Assembly (NCBI GenBank): GCA_903822175.1
Contig: CAIJOB010000038.1
Span: forward strand, 1-64,000
Source: an uncultured Alphaproteobacteria bacterium
Lineage (GTDB): Bacteria > Pseudomonadota > Alphaproteobacteria > Caulobacterales > Caulobacteraceae
Direction: 5' to 3'
Length of the DNA stretch: 64,000 nt
Shown: positions 15,709 to 24,168 of the stretch, in pieces
Position numbering within the stretch: the stretch's first letter is position 1
How the letters are laid out: every line of letters starts with the position of its first letter
Translations under genes and position numbers: made by a program
Notes under the pieces: generated by a model
Database searches by the model: none
The model's input: the letters and a program-made list of their open reading frames with translations, nothing else
Told to the model about the DNA's origin: nothing

Positions 15709-16650
15709 ATGTCCGTTCTCGACGCCGATTTCGCAGCCATGATCGAGCAACAGGCGGAGGCCGCGAAGGCCCAGCCGGCCCCGCCGCTGGATGTCATCCC
15801 GCCGGAGATGGTGCGGGCCGGCTACCGCATGCAGCGGCAGTCGCAGAACCTGAATGCGCCGAAGGAAGTGGAGGCGCGGGACCTCAAGGTGGCGGGCGGC
15901 ACGGGCGAGGTTGCGGCGCGGCTCTACACCCCGGCGGGCGCGGCCAATCCTTCGGGCCTGCTGGTCTATTTCCACGGCGGCGGCTTCGTGATCGGCGACC
16001 TGGAGACCCACGATGGCCATTGCCGCAGGCTGGCGGCTGGGTCCGGCTGCCGGGTGATGGCGGTGGACTATGGCCTGGCCCCTGAGCACCCGTTCCCGGA
16101 AGGCCACGACGATGCCTTGGCGGCGACCAAGTGGGCCTTCGACCATGCGGCCGAGCTGGGCGCGGACCCCAAGCGGATCGCGGTCGGCGGCGACAGCGCG
16201 GGCGGTAATCTGGCGGCCTCGATCGCGCTCGATCTGGTGGGCGATCCGGGGCGGAAGCTGGCGTTCCAACTGCTGCTCTATCCCGGCATCTGGCCGGACG
16301 AGGAGACCCAGTCGCGCAAGGATTTGGACGGCCCGGTGCTGAGCCGTGAGGCGCTGGCCTGGTTCGAGAAGCTGCTGGCCGCGGTCGGCCATCCGCATGC
16401 GCACCGCGCCATGCTGGGGAGCCGCGATCTGGCCGGGGCGCCGCCCGCTCTGGTGGTCACCGCAGGGTTCGACCCGTTGCAGGACGAGGGCCGCGACTAT
16501 GCTCAGCGGTTGAAGGCGGCGGGCGTGGCGGCGACGCTGGTCCACTACCCGACCCTGGTCCACGACTTCTACATCATGGGCGACGTCTCGCCGGCCGTGC
16601 CCAAGGCCGCGGCGGAGACGGCGGCGGCGTTGAAGGCGGCGCTCGCCTAG
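15709..16650 (+). CDS. HSL-type alpha/beta-hydrolase (esterase)
   Basis: 313 aa. Oxyanion-hole motif HGGGF (89-93), nucleophile Ser163 in GGDSAGGN, an acid candidate Asp in FDPLQDEG and the His in VHDFY: the hormone-sensitive-lipase (family IV) esterase layout. Cytoplasmic, no signal peptide. The start overlaps the end of the repeat by position only (GGATAGGAGACCCCC precedes the ATG, giving an AGGAG Shine-Dalgarno). Its stop shares a CTAG with the converging nhaA. Confidence 0.88.
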   Translation: MSVLDADFAAMIEQQAEAAKAQPAPPLDVIPPEMVRAGYRMQRQSQNLNAPKEVEARDLKVAGGTGEVAARLYTPAGAANPSGLLVYFHGGGFVIGDLETHDGHCRRLAAGSGCRVMAVDYGLAPEHPFPEGHDDALAATKWAFDHAAELGADPKRIAVGGDSAGGNLAASIALDLVGDPGRKLAFQLLLYPGIWPDEETQSRKDLDGPVLSREALAWFEKLLAAVGHPHAHRAMLGSRDLAGAPPALVVTAGFDPLQDEGRDYAQRLKAAGVAATLVHYPTLVHDFYIMGDVSPAVPKAAAETAAALKAALA

Positions 16651-17855
16651 TCCTCGTCGGCGGCGCGTTTGCGCTGGGCCCAGGCCAGCACGGCCATGCC
16701 GGCGAGCGTCGAGGCCAGCGAGCCCACGACCACGCCGATCCGCACCTCGGCCTGGGCGGCGGCGTCGCCGAGCGGGAAGGCGAGCTGGCCGATGAACAAG
16801 CTCATGGTGAAGCCGACGCCGCACAGCATGGAAAGGCCATAGAGCTCGATCCATTTGGCGCCGGCCGGGCGCCTGGCGAGCTTCAGGCCGATGACCAGGG
16901 CCGAGGCCCCGAAGACCCCGATCTGCTTGCCGAAGAACAGGCCGGCGGCGACGCCCAGCGCGACGGGTCCGAAGATCTCCGGCAGGCCGATGCCGCGGAT
17001 CGAGAAGCCGGCGGCGACGAAGGCGAAGAGCGGCAGGATCAGGAAGGCGACATAGGGGTGCAGGCCCTCCATGAAGTCCTCCAAGACGCCCGGCCGGCCA
17101 GGCTTGCGCGGCTCCAGCGGGATGGTGGCGGCCGCGGCGACCCCAGCCAAGGAGGTGGAAATTCCCGACTTCAGCATGAAGCCCCACACGATCACGAAGC
17201 CGATGGCGTAGAGCAGATAGGGTGCGCGCCGCCAGCTGCCGAGCAGGCCCATGCCGGCCAGGGCCACCAGCGCGCCGGCGAGCTCAAAGATGCGGAAGTG
17301 ATGGGTGAAGAGCGCGCCGATCAGACCCACCGCGCCCAGGTCGTCGACGATGGCCAGCGTCAGCAGGAAGACCCGCAGGTTCGGCGGCAGCTTGGGTCCC
17401 GCGACCGCAAGGGCTGCGATGGCAAACGCGATGTCGGTAGCGACCGGCACGGGCCAGCCCTCCGGCCGCACACCCGAAAAGCCGGTCATGTTGACGGCCA
17501 GATAGATCAACGCCGGCCCGGCCATGCCGCCCAGCGCGGCGATCACCGGCAGGGCCAGGCGGCGTGGGTTGGCCAGTTCGCCGCGGATGATCTCGTATTT
17601 GATCTCCAGCCCGACCACGAAGAAGAACACGGCCATCAGCCCGTCCTTCACCCAGTCGACCACCGGCAGGGTCTCGGTGAAGGCGCCCAGCTGGATGGTG
17701 AAGGGCGCGCCGATAAAGCCGAAATAGAGATGCGCCAGGGGCGAGTTGGCGAGCGCGATGGCGGCGAGCGCCGCGGCCGCCAGCACGACGCCCGACGCGC
17801 TCTCGGTCTTCAGGAAATCCAGCGTCATACGCTTGGCCATGGCTTCGGTTAGCAT
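16647..17855 (-). CDS. nhaA: Na+/H+ antiporter NhaA
   Basis: 402 aa, about twelve membrane helices; exports Na+ in exchange for protons. The aspartates of the ion site are visible in PVATDIAFAIAALA and in LAIVDDLGAVGLIGAL (the Asp pair of helix V), and the N-terminal segment LKTESASGVVLAAAA is typical. ATG 17855 is chosen (17840 is an alternative); the frame stays open upstream to 18068 but that would run into the divergent AhpD-like gene. The gap to that gene is 64 bases. Confidence 0.93.
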   Translation of the reverse strand: MLTEAMAKRMTLDFLKTESASGVVLAAAALAAIALANSPLAHLYFGFIGAPFTIQLGAFTETLPVVDWVKDGLMAVFFFVVGLEIKYEIIRGELANPRRLALPVIAALGGMAGPALIYLAVNMTGFSGVRPEGWPVPVATDIAFAIAALAVAGPKLPPNLRVFLLTLAIVDDLGAVGLIGALFTHHFRIFELAGALVALAGMGLLGSWRRAPYLLYAIGFVIVWGFMLKSGISTSLAGVAAAATIPLEPRKPGRPGVLEDFMEGLHPYVAFLILPLFAFVAAGFSIRGIGLPEIFGPVALGVAAGLFFGKQIGVFGASALVIGLKLARRPAGAKWIELYGLSMLCGVGFTMSLFIGQLAFPLGDAAAQAEVRIGVVVGSLASTLAGMAVLAWAQRKRAADED

Positions 17856-17919
17856 GGCCTCGCGCCCACCGCTAAGGTATCCGGACGCAAGCGCGCGCAA
17901 GCCGCGACGGAGGGACGAG

Positions 17920-18483
17920 ATGCGACTGACCAAGCCCCGGTTTTCGCCGCTGAGCGACGCCGAGATGACGCCCGAGCAGACCGAGGCGCTGAAGGACTTC
18001 CGGCCCGGCCCGGTGCTGAACATCTTTCGCACTCTGGCGCATGCGCCCAAGGCCCTGACGCGGTTCAACGCCTGGGGCGGCTATGTGCTGTCGCGGCGCA
18101 ACGACCTGCCGGCCCGCGAGCGCGAGATCGTGATCCTGCGCACCGGCTTCCTCTGCAAGTCCGGCTATGAGTGGACGCAGCACCACCGGATCGGCCTGCG
18201 CGAGGGCCTGACGGCGGACGAGATCGAGCGGATCAAGGGCGGGGCGAGCGCCGGCTGGAGCGCGGCGGATGCGGCGCTGATCAAGGCGACTGACGAACTG
18301 CACGCCGACCAGTTCATCGGCGAGGCGACTTGGGCCGAGCTGGGCAAGCACTTCAGCGACAAGCAGCGGATGGATGTGGTCTTCACCACCGGCCAGTACA
18401 CCCAGGTCTCGATGATCCTGAACACCTTCGGGGTGCAGCTGGACGAGGGCCAGACCCTCGATCCCGACCTGAAGGGATTCTGA
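17920..18483 (+). CDS. Carboxymuconolactone decarboxylase/AhpD-like protein
   Basis: 187 aa, CMD family. The core segment REREIVILRTGFLCKSGYEWTQHHRIG carries the conserved Glu, Trp and paired His of the non-thiol subfamily; the redox CxxC of AhpD proper is absent (only one Cys). Such proteins often sit in catabolic clusters. ATG at 17920 follows GGAGGGA by a few bases. The next gene (SDR) starts 2 bases after its TGA, so they form an operon. Reaction unknown. Confidence 0.8.
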   Translation: MRLTKPRFSPLSDAEMTPEQTEALKDFRPGPVLNIFRTLAHAPKALTRFNAWGGYVLSRRNDLPAREREIVILRTGFLCKSGYEWTQHHRIGLREGLTADEIERIKGGASAGWSAADAALIKATDELHADQFIGEATWAELGKHFSDKQRMDVVFTTGQYTQVSMILNTFGVQLDEGQTLDPDLKGF

Positions 18484-18485
18484 CC

Positions 18486-19286
18486 ATGGCCGGGCGTCTG
18501 GAGGGCAAGATCGCGGTGGTCGTCGGCGCCGGCCAGACGCCGGGCGAGACCATCGGCAATGGGCGGGCCATGGCGGTGCTGTTCGCCCGCGAGGGGGCCA
18601 CGGTGCTCTGCGTCGACCGGGTGCTGGAGCGCGCCGAGGAGACCGCCGCCCAGGTGACGGCGGAGGGCGGCGCCGCCTCGTCCATGGCCGCCGACGTGGT
18701 CAAGGCCGCCGACTGCGGCCGAATCGTCGAGGAGGCCAAGGCCCGCTATGGCCGGCTCGACGTGCTGATCAACAATGTGGGGATCGGTGGCGGCGATGGA
18801 CCGGCGCACCGGCTGGAAGAAGCCGCCTTCGACCGGATCCTGAGCGTCAACCTCAAGGGCATGTGGCTGACCATCAAGGCCGCGCTCCCGGTCATGCGCG
18901 AGCAGGAGGGCGGGGCGATCGTCAACATCTCGTCGCTGGCCGCGCGGGCCGGCGGCATCCAGCTGGCCTATGAGGTCTCCAAGGCCGGCGTGAACCGGCT
19001 GACGACCTCGGTCGCCCAGTCCAACGCCCGCTACGGCGTGCGCTGCAACGCCATCGAGATGGGCTACATGGACACGCCGATGGCGGTCGGCGGCATCGCG
19101 TCCGCCACCGGGCGCTCCACCGCCGAGGTCCGCGCCGAGCGGGACGCGCGGGTGCCGCTGAAGGGCAAGATGGGCGATGGCTGGGACACCGCGCACACCG
19201 CCCTGTTCCTGGCCTCGGACGACGCGCGGTTCATTTCCGGCGCGATCCTGCCGGTGGACGGGGCGATGGGGTTGCGGATCGGCTAG
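18486..19286 (+). CDS. Short-chain dehydrogenase/reductase
   Basis: 266 aa classical SDR. Cofactor motif GAGQTPGETIGNG is a longer variant of the usual TGxxxGIG loop; NNVGIGG, catalytic Ser in NISSLAAR, and Tyr/Lys in YEVSKAG are present. C-terminal GAILPVDGAMGLRIG is typical. Second gene of a two-gene operon with the AhpD-like protein. Substrate unknown. Confidence 0.88.
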   Translation: MAGRLEGKIAVVVGAGQTPGETIGNGRAMAVLFAREGATVLCVDRVLERAEETAAQVTAEGGAASSMAADVVKAADCGRIVEEAKARYGRLDVLINNVGIGGGDGPAHRLEEAAFDRILSVNLKGMWLTIKAALPVMREQEGGAIVNISSLAARAGGIQLAYEVSKAGVNRLTTSVAQSNARYGVRCNAIEMGYMDTPMAVGGIASATGRSTAEVRAERDARVPLKGKMGDGWDTAHTALFLASDDARFISGAILPVDGAMGLRIG

Positions 19287-19351
19287 GCGCTCCCCCTGGT
19301 GCTTGGCGTCTGGGTGCAGGATAAGGACTCAGACGCCGTCGGAGTCCGACC

Positions 19352-19822
19352 ATGCATCCACGCTTCCAATACGACCTCGACGACTGCGCGATCCTGGGCG
19401 CCATCGAGACGGTGGGCGACGGCTGGACGCTGAAGATCCTGCGGGAGGCGGTCTATGGCCTGAGGCGGTTCGATGATTTCGCGCGCGCGCTCGGCTGTGG
19501 CCGCGGCGTGCTCAGCGATCGGCTGAAGAAGCTGACCGCGGCGGGCCTCATGGAGCGCCAGGCCTATGCGGAGCCCGGCCAGCGGCCGCGGGCGGAATAC
19601 CATCTGACCGACATGGGCTGGGACGCGGTCCCGGCGCTTCTGGCGCTGGGCCAATGGCGGGAGCGTTGGGCGCCGCAGGCCGGCGGGCCGGCGATCCGGG
19701 TGACCGAGCCGAACAGCGGACGGCCGGCGCGGGTGGTGCTGACGGCCGATCCGAAGGCCGCCGCGCTCAGCATGGAGGACGTGCGGATCTCGCTCGGTCC
19801 CGGCGCGCGGCGGATCGGCTGA
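19352..19822 (+). CDS. HxlR-family transcriptional regulator
   Basis: 156 aa. The N-terminal Cys typical of the family is in DDCAILGAIETVGDGWTLKIL; the winged helix follows (LRRFDDFARALGCGRGVLSDRLKKL, then AGLMERQ and the wing RPRAEYHLTDMG). HxlR proteins often sense electrophiles or redox stress through that Cys. Its stop is 3 bases before the selO GTG, so it may be cotranscribed with selO. Confidence 0.88.
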   Translation: MHPRFQYDLDDCAILGAIETVGDGWTLKILREAVYGLRRFDDFARALGCGRGVLSDRLKKLTAAGLMERQAYAEPGQRPRAEYHLTDMGWDAVPALLALGQWRERWAPQAGGPAIRVTEPNSGRPARVVLTADPKAAALSMEDVRISLGPGARRIG

Positions 19823-19825
19823 GGC

Positions 19826-21268
19826 GTGCCCGTCTCGCCCACCTATCGGCCCGATCCGCGCTACCCGGCGCTAGGCCCCGAGTTCGCCGACGCCGTGCAG
19901 GCGGAGGTGTTCCCCAAGACCTTGCTGCGGTTCCGCAACGATCGCGCGGCGGCGAGTGTCGGCCTCGACACGCTCACCGACGAGGAATGGATCGCCCACT
20001 TCGGGCGGTTCGAGCCGCTGCCCGGGAACATCGATCCGCCGCTGGCGCAGCGCTATCACGGCCACCAGTTCCGCACCTACAACCCCGAGCTGGGCGACGG
20101 CCGCGGGTTCACCTTCGCCCAGATGCGCGAGGCCCCCCTACCTGGAAAGGCGACCGATCGGTTGCTGGAGTTGGGGACCAAGGGCTCCGGCAAGACGCCG
20201 TGGTCGCGCACCGCCGACGGGCGGCTGACGCTGAAGGGCGGGGTGCGCGAGGTGCTGGCGACGGCAATGCTGGAGGCGCTGGGCGTGCCGACTTCGCGGT
20301 CGTTTTCGCTGATCGAGACCGGCGAGGACCTGGAGCGCGGCGACGAGCCCAGCCCGACGCGCTCGGCGGTGCTGGTGCGGCTGTCGTGGAGCCACATCCG
20401 GTTCGGCAGCTTCCAGCGCCACGCCTTCTTCGAGCGCCCTGATCGGCTGACCCAGCTCACCGACCATGTGGTTGAGACCTACTATCCGGAACTGGCCGGT
20501 GAGGCCGACCGGCCGGTGGCGCTGTTGCGGGCGGTGGTGGCCCGCGACGCCCGGCTGACCGCGCGCTGGATGGCGGCAGGGTTCGTGCATGGGGTGCTGA
20601 ACACCGACAACATGAACCTGACCGGCGAGAGCTTCGACTACGGCCCCTACCGGTTCCTGCCGCACAACGACCCGAACTTCACCGCCGCCTATTTCGACCA
20701 TGCCGGCCTCTATAGCTTCGGCCGCCAGCCGGAGGCGGTTTTCTGGAACCTACAGCAGCTGGCCGGCGCGCTGAGCCTGGTGGCGGAGAGCGACGCCCTG
20801 GTCGAGGCGTTGAACGGCTTCGGCGGCGCTTATCGGACGGAGCTCACGGCGGCGATGCTGGACCGGCTGGGCGTCCAGGCGCAGGGCTCGGAGGCCGACG
20901 CGGCGCTGGTCCAGGCCATGTTCCGCGCCTTCGCCGAGGGCGGCGAGCGGCTGCGCTGGGAGCCGTTCTTCTTCGACTGGTTCTGCGGCGATGCGGACCG
21001 CGCCTTGTCCGGCCCGCGCGGCGATCTCTATGCGCTAGACGGGTTCGCGGACTTCCGTGGGCTGCTGGCGGCCTTCACACCCGAGCGGCCGGAGCGCCTG
21101 GCCGATCCTTACTTCGCGCAGCCCGAGCCGGAGGAGCTGCTCTACGACCAGATCGAGGCGCTGTGGGCGCCCATCGCGGCGGACGACGACTGGTCGGCCT
21201 TCCACGCCAAGCTGGCGGGCATCGAGACGGCGCGGGTCGCCTGGGGTCTGCCCGCCCAGGGGACCTAG
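19826..21268 (+). CDS. selO: Protein adenylyltransferase SelO (YdiU family)
   Basis: 480 aa pseudokinase that AMPylates Ser/Thr/Tyr of target proteins; linked to oxidative stress. Signatures: HGHQFRTYNPELGDGRG, the nucleotide-binding GTKGSGKTPWSRTADG, LKGGVREVLATAMLEALGVP, and HGVLNTDNMNLTGESFDYGP with the metal-binding Asn/Asp. GTG start at 19826. It lies between HxlR and a converging EamA transporter with which it shares a CTAG for both stops. Confidence 0.93.
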   Translation: MPVSPTYRPDPRYPALGPEFADAVQAEVFPKTLLRFRNDRAAASVGLDTLTDEEWIAHFGRFEPLPGNIDPPLAQRYHGHQFRTYNPELGDGRGFTFAQMREAPLPGKATDRLLELGTKGSGKTPWSRTADGRLTLKGGVREVLATAMLEALGVPTSRSFSLIETGEDLERGDEPSPTRSAVLVRLSWSHIRFGSFQRHAFFERPDRLTQLTDHVVETYYPELAGEADRPVALLRAVVARDARLTARWMAAGFVHGVLNTDNMNLTGESFDYGPYRFLPHNDPNFTAAYFDHAGLYSFGRQPEAVFWNLQQLAGALSLVAESDALVEALNGFGGAYRTELTAAMLDRLGVQAQGSEADAALVQAMFRAFAEGGERLRWEPFFFDWFCGDADRALSGPRGDLYALDGFADFRGLLAAFTPERPERLADPYFAQPEPEELLYDQIEALWAPIAADDDWSAFHAKLAGIETARVAWGLPAQGT

Positions 21269-22173
21269 GCGCTGAGCTTGGCGGCGGGCTTCGGGCGCGA
21301 GGCCCATTGGGCCAGGACGACGCCGCCGAGCGCGATGACGGCGCCGGCGGTCTGCAGGGGCCCCAAGGCCTCGCCGAACAGCAGGAAGCCGGCGTAGGTC
21401 GCCACTACTGGCTGGACCAGCACCACGACCGAGGCGAGCGAGGTCGGCAGCCGGCCCATAGCCCAGGCGATGGAGCCCTGGCCGGCGGTGTGCACCAGGC
21501 CGAGGCCCACGCAGGCGGCGAGACCGGCCAATGTGGTCGGCAAGACCTGCTCGCGCAGCAACAGGGCGGCGGCCAGCAGCAGCGGCGCGCCGACCACGCC
21601 GGACCAGAACATCAAGCGGCTGGCGGCCTGGGTCTTGCGGCCCTCGGCTATGGCCAGGAAGTAGAGGGCGTACCAGAAGGCGGTCGCCAGCGAGAGCAGG
21701 TTGCCGAGCGGCGCGTTGAGGACGGGAACGCCCGCGCCCCGGCCGATCCCCATCATCCAGGCGCCGGCCACCGCGACCGTCATGGCCAGCACGAACAGCG
21801 CACGCGGCCGCTGCTTCAGGAATATCCAGGCAAACGCGGTGACCACGACGGGCGCCAGGTTCGACAGCACCGTGGACGCGCCGACCGAGGTGTATTTCAG
21901 CCCATAGTGCCAGAACCCCAGGTCGAGTGCGAAGAACAGGCCGCAGAGGACTGCGATGGGCGTCGGCTTGCCCAGCGGCCCGCTGGCCCGGCGGGTCATC
22001 ACCGCCAGCAGCGGCAGCGCGAAGACCAGGCGCCAGAGGCCGGCGGCGGCGGGACCGGTGCCGGTCAGCCGGACCAGGATGCCGGAAAAGCCGATGACGC
22101 AGGCGCCGAAGACCAGCGCGCCCACGGCCTGCCAGCGGTAGGCGCTGTCGGTGTGGATGGCCGTGTCCGTCAA
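21265..22173 (-). CDS. EamA/DMT-family transporter
   Basis: 302 aa with about ten membrane helices in two EamA repeats; exporters of amino acids or other metabolites. The first repeat ends near LGFWHYGLKYTSVGASTVLSNLAPV, the second has the matching GLVHTAGQGSIAWAMGRLPTSLASVVVL. The start is a TTG at 22173 that overlaps the gluQ TGA (TTGA), so it is coupled to gluQ. Cargo unknown. Confidence 0.85.
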   Translation of the reverse strand: MTDTAIHTDSAYRWQAVGALVFGACVIGFSGILVRLTGTGPAAAGLWRLVFALPLLAVMTRRASGPLGKPTPIAVLCGLFFALDLGFWHYGLKYTSVGASTVLSNLAPVVVTAFAWIFLKQRPRALFVLAMTVAVAGAWMMGIGRGAGVPVLNAPLGNLLSLATAFWYALYFLAIAEGRKTQAASRLMFWSGVVGAPLLLAAALLLREQVLPTTLAGLAACVGLGLVHTAGQGSIAWAMGRLPTSLASVVVLVQPVVATYAGFLLFGEALGPLQTAGAVIALGGVVLAQWASRPKPAAKLSA

Positions 22174-23024
22174 AAGCCCAGATCCCCGCGAAGCCCGTTC
22201 GCCGTCATACCGGAAGCGCGCAAGGTCCGCAGCGTCTGGGCCTGATCGCGCTTGGCGTAGCGCTTACCGTCGGGTCCGGCGAGCAGCCGATGGTGGCGGT
22301 AGCAGGGCGTCGGGAGCGCCAGCAGGGCCTGCAGCAGGCGCTGCACGTGGGTCGCCTCGAAGAGGTCGCGGCCGCGGATCACCTGCGTGACCCCCTGCAG
22401 GGCGTCGTCCACGACCACGGCCAGGTGGTAGGCGACGCCGACATCCTTGCGCGCCAGCACCACGTCGCCGCCGAGCTCTGGGCGGGCCTGGACCACGCCG
22501 TTCTCGCCGGCCGGGCCTTCGCCGTGCTCCTCGAAGGTCAGGTGGGCGAATCCGCTGAGGGCGCGGTGGGCGGCGTCCAGGGACAGGCGCCAAGCATAGG
22601 CCTCGCCGGCCTCGACGCGGGCGGCCTCTTCGTGCGCAGGCAACGGCGCGCCGCGGAAGGCCTCCATCGTTCCGTGCGGCGCGCTCTCGATGGCCTCGGC
22701 GACCTCGCGGCGCGTGCGGAAGCAGCGGTAGGTCAGGCCGCGTTCGGAAAGGTCGCGCAGAGCGGCGGCGTAGTCGGCCATGTGCTGCGACTGGCGGCGG
22801 ACCGGCTGTTCCCACGCCAGGCCCAGCCAGGCCAGGTCGTCGTAGATCGCCGCCTCATATTCGGCGCGGCAGCGGGTGGCGTCGATGTCTTCGATGCGGA
22901 GGATGAAGCGGCCGCGATTGGCGCGGGCGGCTTCGAAGGCGGTGAGCGCCGAAAAGGCGTGGCCCCGGTGCAGATGGCCGGTGGGCGAGGGCGCGAAGCG
23001 GGTGACGAAATTGGGTGGGGACAC
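22170..23024 (-). CDS. gluQ: Glutamyl-Q tRNA(Asp) synthetase
   Basis: 284 aa truncated GluRS paralogue that glutamylates queuosine in the tRNA-Asp wobble position. The class I HIGH-type motif is PSPTGHLHRGHA and the KMSKS equivalent GKRYAKRDQ; IEDIDATRC and the catalytic core are intact and the anticodon-binding domain is missing, as expected. I do not see the four-Cys/Tyr zinc site of the E. coli enzyme. It is 13 bases after the tetR stop and overlaps the EamA gene. Confidence 0.92.
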   Translation of the reverse strand: MSPPNFVTRFAPSPTGHLHRGHAFSALTAFEAARANRGRFILRIEDIDATRCRAEYEAAIYDDLAWLGLAWEQPVRRQSQHMADYAAALRDLSERGLTYRCFRTRREVAEAIESAPHGTMEAFRGAPLPAHEEAARVEAGEAYAWRLSLDAAHRALSGFAHLTFEEHGEGPAGENGVVQARPELGGDVVLARKDVGVAYHLAVVVDDALQGVTQVIRGRDLFEATHVQRLLQALLALPTPCYRHHRLLAGPDGKRYAKRDQAQTLRTLRASGMTANGLRGDLGF

Positions 23025-23037
23025 GGCCCCTTAGCGT

Positions 23038-23667
23038 TTAGTCCGCGCCGCCCTGGTGAAACAGGCCCATGTGGGCGAAGACGGCGCGCAGGAACGGGAC
23101 TTCCCCGCCGCAGGCCGCCTTGATGTGCTCGAACTGCTTGAAGCCGGCCATCTCGGCCAGGCCGTGGGCGGAGCACCAGGCGGCGGTGGTGGCCAGCTCG
23201 ATCTCGTGGGTGTCGTTGGGGTCGGCGCCGCCCTCGATCATGGTGTCGCGGACCTTGCAGTAGGCGTTGTCCTCGCTCTCCTGCATCTGGTCGGGCAGGT
23301 CGGCCTTGTCGCGGGCGGTATCGTACATCACCCGGTAGAGGGCCGGGTTCTCGCGGGCGAAACAGACATAGGCGACGCCCAGGTTGCTCATGGCTTCGCG
23401 GGGCGAGGGGGCGGCGGCCTTGGCCTTGGCGAGCGCGGCGTCCAGCAGGTCCCAGCCCTCGTGGGCGACCGCTTCCAGCAGTTCGCCCTTGTCCTTGAAG
23501 TGGTGGTAGGGGGCCGCCGGGCTGACGCCGGCCTCGCGGGCCACGGCGCGGAGCGACAGCGCGCTCGGCCCTTCGGCTTCCAGGAGGCGCCGGGCGGCGT
23601 CGACCAGGGCGCGGCTCAGATCGCCGTGATGATAGGGGCGGGCTTCGGCGGCTTGAGAGTCTCTCAT
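23038..23667 (-). CDS. TetR-family regulator facing two small peptide genes
   Basis: 209 aa. The N-terminal helix-turn-helix is SLRAVAREAGVSPAAPYHHF (about 38-57), followed by KDKGELLEAVA; the C-terminal part resembles the WHG-type ligand-binding domain (AAWCSAHGLAEMAGF). ATG 23667 chosen; the frame is open up to a GTG at 23715. Upstream lie two tandem copies of a 26-base unit with GCTCAGATAGC, and the same site recurs before the second peptide gene at 24.1 kb. It probably represses itself and both peptides, releasing them on binding a small ligand (inference). Confidence 0.88.
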   Translation of the reverse strand: MRDSQAAEARPYHHGDLSRALVDAARRLLEAEGPSALSLRAVAREAGVSPAAPYHHFKDKGELLEAVAHEGWDLLDAALAKAKAAAPSPREAMSNLGVAYVCFARENPALYRVMYDTARDKADLPDQMQESEDNAYCKVRDTMIEGGADPNDTHEIELATTAAWCSAHGLAEMAGFKQFEHIKAACGGEVPFLRAVFAHMGLFHQGGAD

Positions 23668-23705
23668 TACCTGACTGTAATACGCGATCTGGGCGCCGTA
23701 AAGAT

Positions 23706-23757
23706 ATCTTGACACCGCTCAGATAGCTGTTATCTTGACGATGCTCAGATAGCAAAT
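23706..23757. promoter_or_regulatory. Tandem TetR-type operators overlapping a promoter
   Basis: Two 26-base units (23706-23731 and 23732-23757), each ATCTTGAC then three variable bases, then GCTCAGATAGC. A good forward promoter lies across them: TTGACA (23709-23714), 16 bases, TATCTT (23731-23736), pointing to the peptide gene at 23819. GCTCAGATAGC occurs at 23717-23727, between -35 and -10, and at 23743-23753. On the minus strand the second site reads TGCTATCTGAGCATCGTC and could provide an extended -10 for tetR. The layout is that of steric repression. Confidence 0.65.
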
Positions 23758-23818
23758 TCGCAGCACGCCCATCAGTTCAAATAGTGGGCGGCGGCTCCAA
23801 CTCAAAGGTGTGTGTCAC

Positions 23819-23920
23819 ATGTCTATTGCCCGCTTCTTCGACAAGATCGCCCCGGCCTTGATCCTTCCCGCCCTCGTGCTGGTTTTGGGATCGTCGGTGG
23901 CGACTGTCGCCGGCATCTGA
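23819..23920 (+). CDS. 33-aa hydrophobic peptide 1, TetR-controlled
   Basis: ATG at 23819, 8 bases after AAAGGTG, to TGA 23918-23920. The product begins MSIARFFDKIAPAL, continues as one hydrophobic helix rich in Leu/Val/Ala and ends ATVAGI. It has the same length (33 aa), same MSI start, a basic N-terminal helix and the same style of ending as the peptide at 24169, so the two look like paralogues. A strong terminator follows. Membrane peptide of unknown role; toxin-like, transporter-associated or signalling functions are all possible. Confidence 0.6.
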   Translation: MSIARFFDKIAPALILPALVLVLGSSVATVAGI

Positions 23921-23967
23921 TCCTCCCCCAGCCACGTCCCCAGTGGCCGTCAATGCCGACCGGATGA

Positions 23968-23993
23968 GGCCCCCGAGCGCGGGGGCCTTTTTC
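23968..23993 (+). terminator. Intrinsic terminator after peptide 1
   Basis: GGCCCCCG, loop AGCG, CGGGGGCC, then TTTTT: a textbook Rho-independent terminator 48 bases after the stop of the first small peptide gene. Its presence supports a real short transcript from the promoter at 23.7 kb. Confidence 0.85.
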
Positions 23994-24064
23994 GTCGCCG
24001 CGGCATCATCCATCGGATGCATGCATTTTTGCATAGCTGCACTGCACAATTAGACATCTAGGCA

Positions 24065-24095
24065 ATGCTTAGATTAGTGCTATCTAAGCATCGTC
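24065..24095. promoter_or_regulatory. Third TetR-type operator, before peptide 2
   Basis: ATGCTTAGAT and ATCTAAGCAT (24065-24074, 24082-24091) are exact inverted arms around 7 bases. TGCTATCTAAGCATCGTC at 24078-24095 matches the minus-strand site at 23737-23754 in 17 of 18 bases. TG-C-TATCTA could be an extended -10 for the peptide gene at 24169, so repressor binding would cover the promoter. Confidence 0.6.
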
Positions 24096-24168
24096 CACAT
24101 CGGACATCGCTCACTTGGAGCGGGGGGCAAACGGGAAACCGGGAGCCGCTACTAAAAGGAACTAAGTC

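Noticed and set aside
15595-17187. 530-codon minus-strand frame across the esterase
   Set aside because: Arg/Gly-rich shadow of the esterase gene that also runs through repeat copy 2; no recognisable motif.
17855-18068. Longer NhaA N-terminus (start at 18068)
   Set aside because: The extra 71 residues are basic and not NhaA-like and would overlap the divergent AhpD-like gene; ATG 17855 fits the family length.
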